A stretch of DNA of 64,000 nucleotides. Source: Aquimarina sp040786285 (GTDB lineage Bacteria; Bacteroidota; Bacteroidia; Flavobacteriales; Flavobacteriaceae). A program made the position numbers and the translations under genes. The stretch covers positions 620,001 through 684,000 of the forward strand of contig NZ_JBFMKQ010000003.1 in assembly GCF_040786285.1 (NCBI RefSeq), given 5' to 3'. Within the stretch, counting starts at the first letter, position 1, and every line of letters starts with the position of its first letter. Below the pieces are notes generated by a model. The model ran no database searches, was not told the DNA's origin, and saw nothing but the letters and a program-made list of their open reading frames with translations. Shown here piece after piece: positions 1 to 8,515 of the stretch.

Positions 1-389
1 GTAAAGATGCCGAAGGAAACCCAGTAAACTTTAAAAGTGATTATACGCCGGGTGATGAACTTACATTTTATATCGTGAATGGAAATACAGGAAGAACACT
101 GTATACCTTCCAGAATGATACTAAGGATACGAACAACTTTACGGCAGCAGATTTTTCAAATGATGCGGTATGGCCAGTATTTCATATCGATATTGATAAG
201 CTTCCTAGTATTCTTGATGCAAGTGATTTTGGTACAATCGATGTTTTTGGTAGAAGTCAATTAACATTTAGAGGATGGCCATTGTATTACTTCGGACAAG
301 ATGTAGAACGAGGAGATAATTTTGGAATCAATTTTCCTGCACCGGGTGTTTGGCCAATTGCAAATACCGATACCGAAGCGGCTCTATAA
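1..389 (+). CDS. Partial Lipoprotein_15-like secreted protein (C-terminal part)
   Basis: The reading frame is open from base 3, so the N-terminus lies outside the window. About 128 residues remain. Two copies of the Y-x-F-x-x-D signature are visible (YTFQND and YYFGQD), with GVWPIANTD near the end. This pattern is typical of the COG4315/Lipoprotein_15 repeat found in predicted secreted lipoproteins of unknown function. The second motif sits in a RGWPLYYF context, which is the usual one for the family. The signal peptide or lipobox cannot be seen because of truncation. Family assignment is from motif recognition only. Confidence 0.7.
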   Translation, partial: KDAEGNPVNFKSDYTPGDELTFYIVNGNTGRTLYTFQNDTKDTNNFTAADFSNDAVWPVFHIDIDKLPSILDASDFGTIDVFGRSQLTFRGWPLYYFGQDVERGDNFGINFPAPGVWPIANTDTEAAL

Positions 390-541
390 AATTAATATTT
401 GCAATTACAAAATACTGTTATTAAGCAAATTGAAGATTTTATTTAAATAATCAGTTTAATATAATTTCATATTTAAGTAGTTAGTTGATCATAAGGGGAA
501 GGCGTGCTTGCTCCTTCCTCTTATACCTTAATCAAATACTC

Positions 542-895
542 ATGAAAACAATCTCAAAAATTAAACACATATACATACTTATAGTCATAAGTCTTGCATT
601 TTTTTCGTGTGACAATAATGTTGAAGAAGAAATTCCATTACCAATCGGGAACGAAGAATGTAGTACCGACATTTCATTTACAGCTAATGTTAAACCCATT
701 GTAGACACTAATTGCATTCGATGTCATGGAGGCAATCAAGCTCCAGATTTAAGAACTTTTGAAGGAATAAATGCTAATGCTGCTAGAGTAAGAACACAAG
801 TGGTATCTAGAAGAATGCCATTGGGAGGATCTTTAACCAATGAAGAAATCGAACTAATTAGATGTTGGATAGATAATGGAGCATTAAATAATTAA
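542..895 (+). CDS. Haem-binding lipoprotein, cytochrome c-like
   Basis: The 117-residue protein has a lipoprotein signal peptide (lysine-rich start, hydrophobic stretch, FFSC lipobox near residue 23). It carries a single covalent haem motif CIRCH near residue 58 in the context VKPIVDTNCIRCHGG, followed by RMPLGG, where the methionine could be the distal haem ligand. This is the layout of small c-type cytochrome-like domains of Bacteroidota and planctomycetes. The ATG at 542 is preferred over an upstream in-frame start at 485 because it places the signal peptide at the N-terminus. It is probably an envelope electron carrier or haem-linked sensor. It starts a run of co-directional envelope genes that includes YceI and a DUF5777 barrel. 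Confidence 0.75.
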   Translation: MKTISKIKHIYILIVISLAFFSCDNNVEEEIPLPIGNEECSTDISFTANVKPIVDTNCIRCHGGNQAPDLRTFEGINANAARVRTQVVSRRMPLGGSLTNEEIELIRCWIDNGALNN

Positions 896-905
896 AAATA
901 ATTCT

Positions 906-1328
906 ATGATTAGAAAAAGAATCATACTCATCAACTCTGTACTCATTGTAGTTCTGGCGGTTGTCTTTATAGCGGTAACAATGTTTAACAAACCACACAT
1001 CAATGTTTCAGAAAAAGCACCTAACCTTTCTATAGAGGCTACAAAAGTGTTGAATGATTTTCAGAATAATGAAACCGAGGCTAACGCTAAGTATCTAGAA
1101 AAAATAATTCAAGTAACGGGGGTCATTTCAGAACAGAGTTTAACAAATGAAAAAGGAATTATCACATTAAATAGTGATGATTCATTTGGAAGTGTAATGT
1201 GCCATTTAGACATCAAAGAAAATAAAAAGATGGGGGCTTTAAAAACCGGCCAAACGGTTATCATAAAAGGGATTTGCACCGGTTATCTAATGGATGTAAT
1301 TCTGGTAAAATGTGTCATTCTTAATTAA
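906..1328 (+). CDS. Membrane-anchored OB-fold protein (tRNA_anti-like)
   Basis: A 140-residue protein with one N-terminal membrane segment (about residues 6-27) and a soluble domain that looks like the tRNA_anti-like OB fold (KIIQVTGVIS, GIITLNSDD, VIIKGICTGYLMDVIL). The fold is known from small flavobacterial membrane proteins of unknown biochemical role. It begins only 10 bp after the cytochrome-like lipoprotein and is followed by a YceI protein, so it is probably part of the same transcription unit. A nucleic-acid-binding function should not be assumed from the family name because the domain faces the periplasm if the segment acts as a signal anchor. Confidence 0.65.
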   Translation: MIRKRIILINSVLIVVLAVVFIAVTMFNKPHINVSEKAPNLSIEATKVLNDFQNNETEANAKYLEKIIQVTGVISEQSLTNEKGIITLNSDDSFGSVMCHLDIKENKKMGALKTGQTVIIKGICTGYLMDVILVKCVILN

Positions 1329-1416
1329 TTACCTCTATAAAGAATGAGTGTCTATGAATGTTACCATTTGACCTTTTAAAAACAAAACAAATTATCAATA
1401 AAGAAAACTTATAAAA

Positions 1417-1959
1417 ATGAAACCACTTATAGTATTTTGCTGTCTATTGTTTGCTGTTGCATCAAACGGGCAAGAAAGATTCTTAACAAAACAAGGGTAC
1501 ACTTCCTTTTTTTCAACCTCTCCGGTCGAAGACATTAAAGCAGACAATAATCAGGTATTAAGTATTATTGATACCTCTACAGGAGCTCTTGCTATCTCAA
1601 TATTGATGAAGTCATTCATGTTCGAAAAATCATTAATGCAAGAGCATTTTAATGAAAACTATGTAGAATCAGATAAATATCCTAAAGCAACTTTTAAAGG
1701 AAAAATCTTGAATTTTGATGCGCTTGGTTCTGATGAAAAAGTGGTTACTATACAAGGTAACCTAACTATTCATGGGGTTGCCAAAACCATAGAAATACAG
1801 GCAAAACTTATCAAAACCGATGAGCATATATCGTTAAAAGGAAGTTTTCCTGTAAAGGTGGCCGATTTTGATATTAAAATTCCGTCGGTTGTCATTAATA
1901 ATATTGCAGAGGTCATAGAAGTAAGCTTTGCATTTGATCACAAACCTTATAAAAAGTAA
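1417..1959 (+). CDS. YceI family periplasmic lipid-binding-like protein
   Basis: A 180-residue exported protein with a Sec signal peptide ending near the AVASNGQ segment. The mature part fits the YceI beta-barrel: SFMFEKSLMQEHFNENYVES followed by KYPKATFKGKI, then a GNLTIHGVAKTIEI strand and a hydrophobic C-terminal strand. YceI proteins bind isoprenoid-type lipids in a lipocalin-like pocket, so binding of a quinone or other polyprenyl compound is likely but not shown. It lies between the OB-fold protein and a DUF5777 beta-barrel, a common flavobacterial neighbourhood together with a haem lipoprotein. Confidence 0.85.
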   Translation: MKPLIVFCCLLFAVASNGQERFLTKQGYTSFFSTSPVEDIKADNNQVLSIIDTSTGALAISILMKSFMFEKSLMQEHFNENYVESDKYPKATFKGKILNFDALGSDEKVVTIQGNLTIHGVAKTIEIQAKLIKTDEHISLKGSFPVKVADFDIKIPSVVINNIAEVIEVSFAFDHKPYKK

Positions 1960-1960
1960 C

Positions 1961-2878
1961 ATGAAAAATCTTTTAATAATAATCGCTTTATTTGGTATTT
2001 ACACAGAAATACTAGCCCAGGATGATCTTTTTGATATCCTGGATAAGGAAACACCCCAAACCAAAAACTATGTGACTTCTACCTTTAAAGGTACCAGAAT
2101 ACTAAATGGGCATTCAATAGAAAATAGAAAAAAAGGCATCCTCGAATTTGTGATATCTCACCGTTTCGGAAGAGTAAATCTAGGTCCTGATGAATTGTAT
2201 GGATTAGATCAATCAAATATTCGTTTTGCTTTTGAGTATGGTCTAACAGACAATCTTATGCTTGGTGTTGGTAGAAGTAGCTTTGAGAAAGCCTATGATG
2301 GCTTCATTAAATACAAACTCTTAAAGCAGCGTTCGGGTCCAAATTCATTCCCTTTTGCCGTTTCTCTCTTTGGAAGTATTGTTTATAGAAGTGTAGATGA
2401 TTTCGAACCGGGTAATGAACCAAGTGAAAGTGATCGTCTCTTTTATACTTCGCAATTATTAATCGCGAAAAAGTTTAGTCCGGGATTTTCATTACAAATC
2501 ACGCCAAGTTATATACACAGAAACTCTGTAAAAATTAATGATGACCCTCATGGTATTTTTGCAGTTGGAATTGGAGGAAGAGTAAAATTAACCAAAAGGA
2601 TTTCGGTAAACGGGGAATATCATTATACGGTAAATCCTTTAGAGTCTATTGATGCTAAAAATTCTCTGGCCTTTGGTATTGATATCGAAACCGGAGGGCA
2701 TGTATTTCAGATCATTTTATCTAATTCGATTACCATGATCGAAAAAAGTTTTATTACCGAGTCAACCGATGATTTTTTTGAAGGTGATGTACACTTAGGG
2801 TTTAATATTTCAAGAGCTTTTCAATTCGGAAAACATAAAAAGAAGAAGCTTAAAGAAGTGCAAGATTCTGATCAGTAG
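1961..2878 (+). CDS. DUF5777-type outer-membrane beta-barrel protein
   Basis: 305 residues with a clean signal peptide (MKNLLIIIALFGIYTEILAQ). It is rich in alternating aromatic and hydrophobic strands (FVISHRFGRVN, RFAFEYGLTDNLMLGVG, FAVGIGGRVKLTKRISVNGEYHY), as in DUF5777 barrels of Bacteroidota. The ATG at 1961 is chosen because it starts the signal peptide. An earlier in-frame ATG at 1928 would overlap the end of the yceI-like gene. The stop of that gene and this start are one base apart, so the genes are translationally close and probably co-transcribed. The function of the family is unknown; association with cytochrome-like lipoproteins suggests an envelope redox or transport setting. 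Confidence 0.75.
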   Translation: MKNLLIIIALFGIYTEILAQDDLFDILDKETPQTKNYVTSTFKGTRILNGHSIENRKKGILEFVISHRFGRVNLGPDELYGLDQSNIRFAFEYGLTDNLMLGVGRSSFEKAYDGFIKYKLLKQRSGPNSFPFAVSLFGSIVYRSVDDFEPGNEPSESDRLFYTSQLLIAKKFSPGFSLQITPSYIHRNSVKINDDPHGIFAVGIGGRVKLTKRISVNGEYHYTVNPLESIDAKNSLAFGIDIETGGHVFQIILSNSITMIEKSFITESTDDFFEGDVHLGFNISRAFQFGKHKKKKLKEVQDSDQ

Positions 2879-2921
2879 TTAGAAGAGGTTAAATAGGGCT
2901 TATCAATAAAAAAATGAAATT

Positions 2922-3341
2922 ATGATGTTTAGACAGAATTATAAAGTAAAAGGAGAAGATGTGGATGACTTTATGATCATGCAGGATTTTGCGTATCATT
3001 CATATACTTTGTCCATATTCAACACCTTCTTATTTCAGAAAGGATATTCAAAACATAAGGTAGACACTTTAAAAATGGGGCTTCAGAAATGTAAGGAAGA
3101 ATTAATCTATCAACAACATTTGATGTTTACACAGCATTTTTCTGTACATCTAGAATTTATTGACAGTATAAATACTAAACAAAAACTAAGCCTTAGGAGT
3201 CGTTTTTTTAATTCTGAAAATGAATTGTGTGTAACGGTAAATACCGAGTTTGATTATTTACACAATAACTACCAGGAACTTTTAGCACCTTCAAATACTT
3301 TGGGAGGGCATATATCTATGCAAAGATCTTTTGCCCCTTGA
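2922..3341 (+). CDS. Possible hotdog-fold acyl-CoA thioesterase-like protein
   Basis: 139 residues, no signal peptide. The pattern resembles the 4HBT hotdog fold: an N-terminal strand (NYKVKGEDVDDFMIMQ), a long central helix (YTLSIFNTFLFQKGYSKHKVDTL) and strands of the type HFSVHLEFIDSINTKQKLSLRSRFFNSE. No DxGHVNN-type catalytic motif is evident; residues 16-17 (two aspartates) are the nearest candidates. It follows the DUF5777 gene by 43 bp. Activity is therefore uncertain and this is a fold-level suggestion. Confidence 0.45.
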   Translation: MMFRQNYKVKGEDVDDFMIMQDFAYHSYTLSIFNTFLFQKGYSKHKVDTLKMGLQKCKEELIYQQHLMFTQHFSVHLEFIDSINTKQKLSLRSRFFNSENELCVTVNTEFDYLHNNYQELLAPSNTLGGHISMQRSFAP

Positions 3342-3400
3342 CCTGATACGCAATAAGAAATTAGTACGAAGATGTTGGTGAAATACTTATTCGTATCCAA

Positions 3401-3435
3401 AAAAAGCCTTGATCACAATGATTGAGGCTTTTTAG
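3401..3435. terminator. Bidirectional intrinsic terminator
   Basis: The inverted repeat AAAAAGCCT ... AGGCTTTTT (left arm 3401-3409, right arm 3425-3433) has A-rich and T-rich flanks. It sits between the + strand gene ending at 3341 and the convergent - strand gene ending at 3510, so it can stop transcription from both sides. Confidence 0.8.
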
Positions 3436-3509
3436 TGTAAATCAGTTTGAAAGTGCCTAAGAAATTAATAATATTTTTTGTTCAGTTATATAAAAAGTTG
3501 ATTTCAAAG

Positions 3510-4526
3510 TTATGGTAATTTGGCTGTCTTTCTAGCTATACTAAAATCATAAAACCTCCCAATTTTAAATTTTTTAGCTTTATAAAGACTATAGTATTTT
3601 ACTTCTTCTTTTACGGCTGCTTTTTTATTATTGGTTGGAGGAGAAGCATGAATTACGGGAACTGCAACTTTTCGAATAATTGTCTTTTTGTTGTTATTGT
3701 TCTTTATTGTTTTCAGATGTAAATATGGTTTACCTGTAATAATTAATCTATGGTTACCAGTACTCAAAATATCCCCGCGCTTTGCGTTAAAGTAATGATC
3801 AACTTCCATACCTAATTCAGGGTATTTTGTTTTAAATAAATCTATCCAATTTCTATCTTGAAAGGTAGACATAAAAAGTTCAAACTTCTTATCTTGAATA
3901 TGAACTCCATTTATAACTCCATAACCATCTCCAAAAAAAACAGAAATCGCTTCTAAAATTGCTGTACTACAATTAGTATATCCTTTTGCAATGCCCCTCC
4001 AATTTCCTCTCCATACTCCATCTTTTTTTACTCTTTTCGGACCTATTTTACCTATTGGTTCTCTTTTTAAATTTAATAATGGCTTGATAATATCATCACC
4101 TTCCCAACCCACGCCATTATATGGTGGTTTCCCTCCTTTACCTTTTGGATTTTTTATATATAAGTATTTCTTTTTTTTTATATATTTTAATTGTTGCATA
4201 TACTCAATTAATGCTTCTCCTGTATTACCAGTACTATAATTACTTTTGTGGAAAATAATTGAAACAACTTTACGGAAGTCAAAAACAACTTTGTTATTTA
4301 GTTTATATTCAATCACATCCAAATCATCAATATGATGTTCCATTTGGCCATAATCCCATATTGCATCGTCTTGATTTGAAATTTTCTGAGTTTTTTTTGG
4401 AACTATCAAACCTCTTTCAACACCAGAAACCTTATATGACAATCCTTTTTTGTGATTCACCGACTTTTGCTTGTCTAATAATTCCTTATTGCGAAGACTA
4501 CGATTTATTTTACTTGAAGAAACCAT
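3510..4526 (-). CDS. Hypothetical protein with possible NlpC/P60- or CHAP-like cysteine peptidase core
   Basis: 338 residues, basic, no signal peptide. The middle contains GYTNCSTAILEAI (Cys186) followed about 65 residues later by AKRGDILSTGNHRLIITG (Gly-Asp at 251-252, His259). The Cys-helix / GD-strand / His-strand order resembles the papain-like NlpC/P60 and CHAP folds that cut peptidoglycan cross-bridges or amides. The C-terminus is basic and low-complexity. It lies 59 bp downstream of the 1179-residue protein gene on the same strand, so the two are probably one operon. The peptidase reading is inference from three residues and spacing; it could equally be a non-enzymatic protein. Confidence 0.5.
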   Translation of the reverse strand: MVSSSKINRSLRNKELLDKQKSVNHKKGLSYKVSGVERGLIVPKKTQKISNQDDAIWDYGQMEHHIDDLDVIEYKLNNKVVFDFRKVVSIIFHKSNYSTGNTGEALIEYMQQLKYIKKKKYLYIKNPKGKGGKPPYNGVGWEGDDIIKPLLNLKREPIGKIGPKRVKKDGVWRGNWRGIAKGYTNCSTAILEAISVFFGDGYGVINGVHIQDKKFELFMSTFQDRNWIDLFKTKYPELGMEVDHYFNAKRGDILSTGNHRLIITGKPYLHLKTIKNNNNKKTIIRKVAVPVIHASPPTNNKKAAVKEEVKYYSLYKAKKFKIGRFYDFSIARKTAKLP

Positions 4527-4585
4527 GATATTTTTGAATGCTTATTTTGTTAGTAGCTCTTTTAGGCTTTTGATAATGAATAATT

Positions 4586-7500
4586 TTACGGATTGATGTT
4601 ATTATTCACCGGCACCCCATTTGAAAAAATTTCTATTCGTTTATCAATATCAGGATCCATCAAATTAGGCTCTTCTAAAAGTTTTTCTCTTCTTTCAGTT
4701 TCAAGTTTTTTCAATTTCAAATCTAACTTCTTATCCTTTACATCTAGTTTTCTATGTTTTTCTTTAAACGGTTCGAGAATGGATTTTTTTCCTGGTAATG
4801 CTTCTATATAAAGGCTTCCGGTAGGTACTACAATGGTTTCTGGTTCTGATGTATTATGACATTGCATTCTTTTTAAATAATCCTCTAATTGCTCTCTTTT
4901 TTTAATATCTCCATTAGAACTCTCTTTATTATTTTTATAAGCCTCACTTGTTTCGAACTCCAAATCCCTTACTGATTCACTATATCTATCCGGATCCTGA
5001 AGATTAAACGCTTGGTTTGAGGGTGATTCATATTCAAAACCAACAGCTTCGGTAATGAGGTTATTAAAATCAGGTAAAGATTGAGGTTCTTTATCCTCAA
5101 AAGATTTCAGTACGCCACTTAAATAACTTTGAGCCATATATGCCGTCATGTAAGATTGTATTTTAAGCGGAAAGATCATATAATTCCCTTTAAAACCAAG
5201 TAAGTTATCAAGATCAGCAACTTCGTGTAATTTTTTGTTTACGGGCAGCCCCGGTTCTGGTAATATAACTTCAACAGTGCTTCCCTCTTTAATTATATCA
5301 GATAAACTAGTTGGCCTTACCTGTCTTATATAAATATCTTTGTCATCTTCGGGATATTCAATAAAAGGAACTTCTTGAGGAAATAGGCGCATAAACCGTT
5401 GTTCGCTATACTCATAAGACCATATTTTTTGCATGTAATAGAGTATATTATCCTGGATATGTGTGATAAAATTTTCAACCTTATTAATTTTTCTTTTGGC
5501 TTCGGCATATGCCCTATTATAGTTGTCTGTAGCTCGATCCAATGTATTCCGGGCTTGTCCTAATTTACCTTCTTCTCTTACAATTCTTTCCTGTATTTTA
5601 TTGAGTTTATCTAGTGCGGTTTCTTTTAAGTATTCCTGATCTTCAATTTCTTGAGCTTCTTTATCACCATAAAGAAGCTCAATTCCCAAATCTAATAATG
5701 TTTCTTCATGTTGTGACTTTAGAAGAGAAGTAATGGTATCAGAAGCAAGATCTGCAGCTGCCTGAGCTTTAGTGGTATCATCACCGAGATTTTCGAGTTT
5801 ACTTTCAATTTTACTAACTAACTTCATTAATGCAACTAACTTTTTCTCCAATTCATTTTGAGTATGATTTATTTCGTCTTCTCCCAGCATTGCCCATTCT
5901 ATTGGTTTAATAAAGTCTATATCCAGTACAACTCTTTTTAATATCCAATGATTTTTTTTGATCCATTCCCAAGTGATTTGCTGTTTTGCCGGAACCACAT
6001 TAGGAATTAAGATTACAGATTCTATACTATGCAAATGTTCTTTTATTTCATAAGCACGTTCTAATTCATAAAAAAGATAAGTAACCGTGATTTCATCATT
6101 AGGATTTTTAATTGTTCCCTCATCAGTAAAATCAGTTTCATAACTCTCTTCTTCGTTGATCTCTATTTTATGTTCTTGTTTAAACTCTTCAGTGGCTTTT
6201 AAAGTAGCTCCGCGAATATTGTTTTTTGTATCTTTCGATTCATTCTCACTTGAATTTCTAAATGCAGCGTTTGCATTATTAGTCCCATCACCAACATTTG
6301 CATTAGCTTCAAAACTAGTTATATTAAAAGCACGGTCTATGATCTCTTCTTTTGCATCACGTTGAAATTGATCGTGCAAGCTTGAGAGACTAGAATTTGA
6401 TTCAACTTCTTTTCGAGATTGCTTTTTTAGCTGTCTTACTTTTTTCTTGTATTTTCTGGTTTCACCTGCTGTTAATGGTATCGTTTTTACTAATTCACCT
6501 ACTTGCCACTGTAACGGAGTCCATGTTTGGCGATAGGTAGTCATTAACCCATAATTGACGTGTCCGGGAGCATAGATAGGAAAAGAGTAACCTCTGCTTT
6601 CTAAGTAGTGTATGGTTTCATTATCATTTATTTCCTCCCCTGATCTTTGTATTAACTCTTTAGCTCTTTCAAGAATTTGATTTTTGTTGATTGTATAATC
6701 ATTACGTTTTTGAGTTGTCCAATCATTATTTCCACTATGACCGAGAACATATATTCTTTCAACTTCACGAAGCAAACCACTACGTCCAGAATTTATCTCA
6801 ATTTGCCTTACTTCTTCTTCCAGTTTTGTTATTTGATTTAATACCTTATCAGATAGTAAGAGTATAAAAATTTCATATATACGATAGAGATAGGCATTAT
6901 TTAGCATTACTTTCCATGTGCTCCCTATTTGATGCGACCAAATCACATATTTTGCCCATTCGTTATCTGAAATCATAGGTAACATATTCATGATCTCTTC
7001 AGGAATATTGGGTATTTCATCAAAAAAAGTCGGACCGTCTTGACTTGATGCCTCACTCCAAATAGATTCCCATGCAATTTGCAAACTTTTGAAATCTTTA
7101 ACTGAAGGATTATCTATTGGACTATTATAATTTAATAACCTCTGAAGTTGTTCATATCCTTTTACATCAGAATCAAAAGGCGATTTTTTTTTATCATTTA
7201 TAGCTTTCTCTACAGGTTTGGCTTCTTTCTCACATTTTACTTGAGAATTTTTAGAAATGTATTTTGTATTAATTTGAAATGATTTACGAATATTCCCAAA
7301 TGTTTTAGTAATGAGTTTTCCAGAGTTAATCTCAATTTTTTCAGCCAAAGCATCGGTTATATTAAGTTTTAACGTTCGTATTTTAAGGTTTTCTTCTTTT
7401 CCTACAGGCTCCTTTTCTTTTGATTTAGAAAATTCCGGCTTGTTTATTTTAGAATCCTCTCTTATTGTTTTTATTATGCTAATTAATGATTTTACATCTT

Positions 7501-8125
7501 CCTCATTAAATTTGTTTTCATCTTTACTTTTATTATCGCCATTCTTTAACTTGTAATCATCGATACTGCTCCTTAAGGTATTTTCTTTTATTGATTCTAT
7601 TAGCTGATTTGAATATTTATCCTTTTCAGAATTTGATTCTCCTACTTCTTTAATAGTTCGATAACCAATTCTATCCTGGATTTTTTCCACTAATCTTTTG
7701 GCTAGTTTCGAAGTATCTTGACCTATTTTTTGATTTTTTTTTAGGAATGTAAATTCTTCCTTTGTTTCCTCTATGATCTGTCTAATTTGTTCAACTTCCT
7801 TTAATTGTTTAACTGTTTTTGAATGTGACGTGGAAAGTTGAGATATTCTTCGCTGAATACCTTGTTTTTGAGCAGACTTCACATCTAAGACAAGAGTGTT
7901 TGCTTTACCTTTTTTTAGTCGTTTATATTTCTTAAGAGCTTTACCTGTTAAGGCATATGAGCCTTTTAACATCTCTACTCTTTTAGGAAGGGTTATATAA
8001 TTTGATTTATATGTTAGTGTATTTTCGATCCCATTGTTCTCTTTGCCAGGGATACTTTTGTCTGAAGGTTGGGAAGGTTTGTTATGCCCAAACATTTTTT
8101 GGAAAAAATTTAGTTTACTCTCCAT
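4586..8125 (-). CDS. Very large coiled-coil-rich protein of unknown function
   Basis: 1179 residues, no signal peptide or clear membrane segment, very lysine/glutamate rich with long predicted helices (around residues 90-260 and 770-950). A central region reads YRQTWTPLQWQVGELVKTIP followed by LTAGETRKYKKK, and the C-terminus has SLYIEALPGKKSILEPF, then a helix and DPDIDKRI. I associate these two signatures, from memory, with large uncharacterised proteins in diverse bacteria, but I cannot name a family. The protein starts MESKLNFFQK and is followed by a smaller gene with a possible cysteine-peptidase core. A G-run motif on this strand lies about 195-220 bp upstream. It could be a structural or delivery component, but no direct evidence shows this. 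Confidence 0.75.
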   Translation of the reverse strand: MESKLNFFQKMFGHNKPSQPSDKSIPGKENNGIENTLTYKSNYITLPKRVEMLKGSYALTGKALKKYKRLKKGKANTLVLDVKSAQKQGIQRRISQLSTSHSKTVKQLKEVEQIRQIIEETKEEFTFLKKNQKIGQDTSKLAKRLVEKIQDRIGYRTIKEVGESNSEKDKYSNQLIESIKENTLRSSIDDYKLKNGDNKSKDENKFNEEDVKSLISIIKTIREDSKINKPEFSKSKEKEPVGKEENLKIRTLKLNITDALAEKIEINSGKLITKTFGNIRKSFQINTKYISKNSQVKCEKEAKPVEKAINDKKKSPFDSDVKGYEQLQRLLNYNSPIDNPSVKDFKSLQIAWESIWSEASSQDGPTFFDEIPNIPEEIMNMLPMISDNEWAKYVIWSHQIGSTWKVMLNNAYLYRIYEIFILLLSDKVLNQITKLEEEVRQIEINSGRSGLLREVERIYVLGHSGNNDWTTQKRNDYTINKNQILERAKELIQRSGEEINDNETIHYLESRGYSFPIYAPGHVNYGLMTTYRQTWTPLQWQVGELVKTIPLTAGETRKYKKKVRQLKKQSRKEVESNSSLSSLHDQFQRDAKEEIIDRAFNITSFEANANVGDGTNNANAAFRNSSENESKDTKNNIRGATLKATEEFKQEHKIEINEEESYETDFTDEGTIKNPNDEITVTYLFYELERAYEIKEHLHSIESVILIPNVVPAKQQITWEWIKKNHWILKRVVLDIDFIKPIEWAMLGEDEINHTQNELEKKLVALMKLVSKIESKLENLGDDTTKAQAAADLASDTITSLLKSQHEETLLDLGIELLYGDKEAQEIEDQEYLKETALDKLNKIQERIVREEGKLGQARNTLDRATDNYNRAYAEAKRKINKVENFITHIQDNILYYMQKIWSYEYSEQRFMRLFPQEVPFIEYPEDDKDIYIRQVRPTSLSDIIKEGSTVEVILPEPGLPVNKKLHEVADLDNLLGFKGNYMIFPLKIQSYMTAYMAQSYLSGVLKSFEDKEPQSLPDFNNLITEAVGFEYESPSNQAFNLQDPDRYSESVRDLEFETSEAYKNNKESSNGDIKKREQLEDYLKRMQCHNTSEPETIVVPTGSLYIEALPGKKSILEPFKEKHRKLDVKDKKLDLKLKKLETERREKLLEEPNLMDPDIDKRIEIFSNGVPVNNNINP

Positions 8126-8318
8126 GATGTTTTTATGTATTTACAGATAGGTATAAAGTAATTTGTATTAAAACAAATCAATTATAGCACTAGCTAATGA
8201 ATAGTTAGTAGTGAAGAAATAAAGACTTTCACATATTTTATATAAATACCATTAAAGCCTCTAGAGATATCAAAAACTAAAAGTACTGTGTTGTTAAACA
8301 AAAGAAAAGGGACTTATT

Positions 8319-8345
8319 CCCCTTTTTTATAGAAGTGAATACCCC
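8319..8345 (-). promoter_or_regulatory. Bipartite G-run motif, copy a
   Basis: On the - strand two GGGG runs (8345-8342 and 8322-8319) are 23 bp apart, with a TATTCAC segment after the first and an A-rich tract before the second. The layout matches copies at 13614, 14492, 16403, 20894 and 29245. It points toward the 1179-residue protein gene. No good -7 element was found at the expected distance, so the target is uncertain; the divergent permease gene is also near. Confidence 0.45.
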
Positions 8346-8515
8346 TTTTTTAGTATTTTCCTATATTTATCTTAAAATCAAACATTTAAGATAAAATTAA
8401 ATCTTAACCATAGTTTTTTTGATACTTTCAAAAAATCAATCAATCATTTCTATTACAAATCAACGCAAAACACAAAATATCCTGGAAAACGGCAGCGGCA
8501 ATAGTTATTGCCAAT

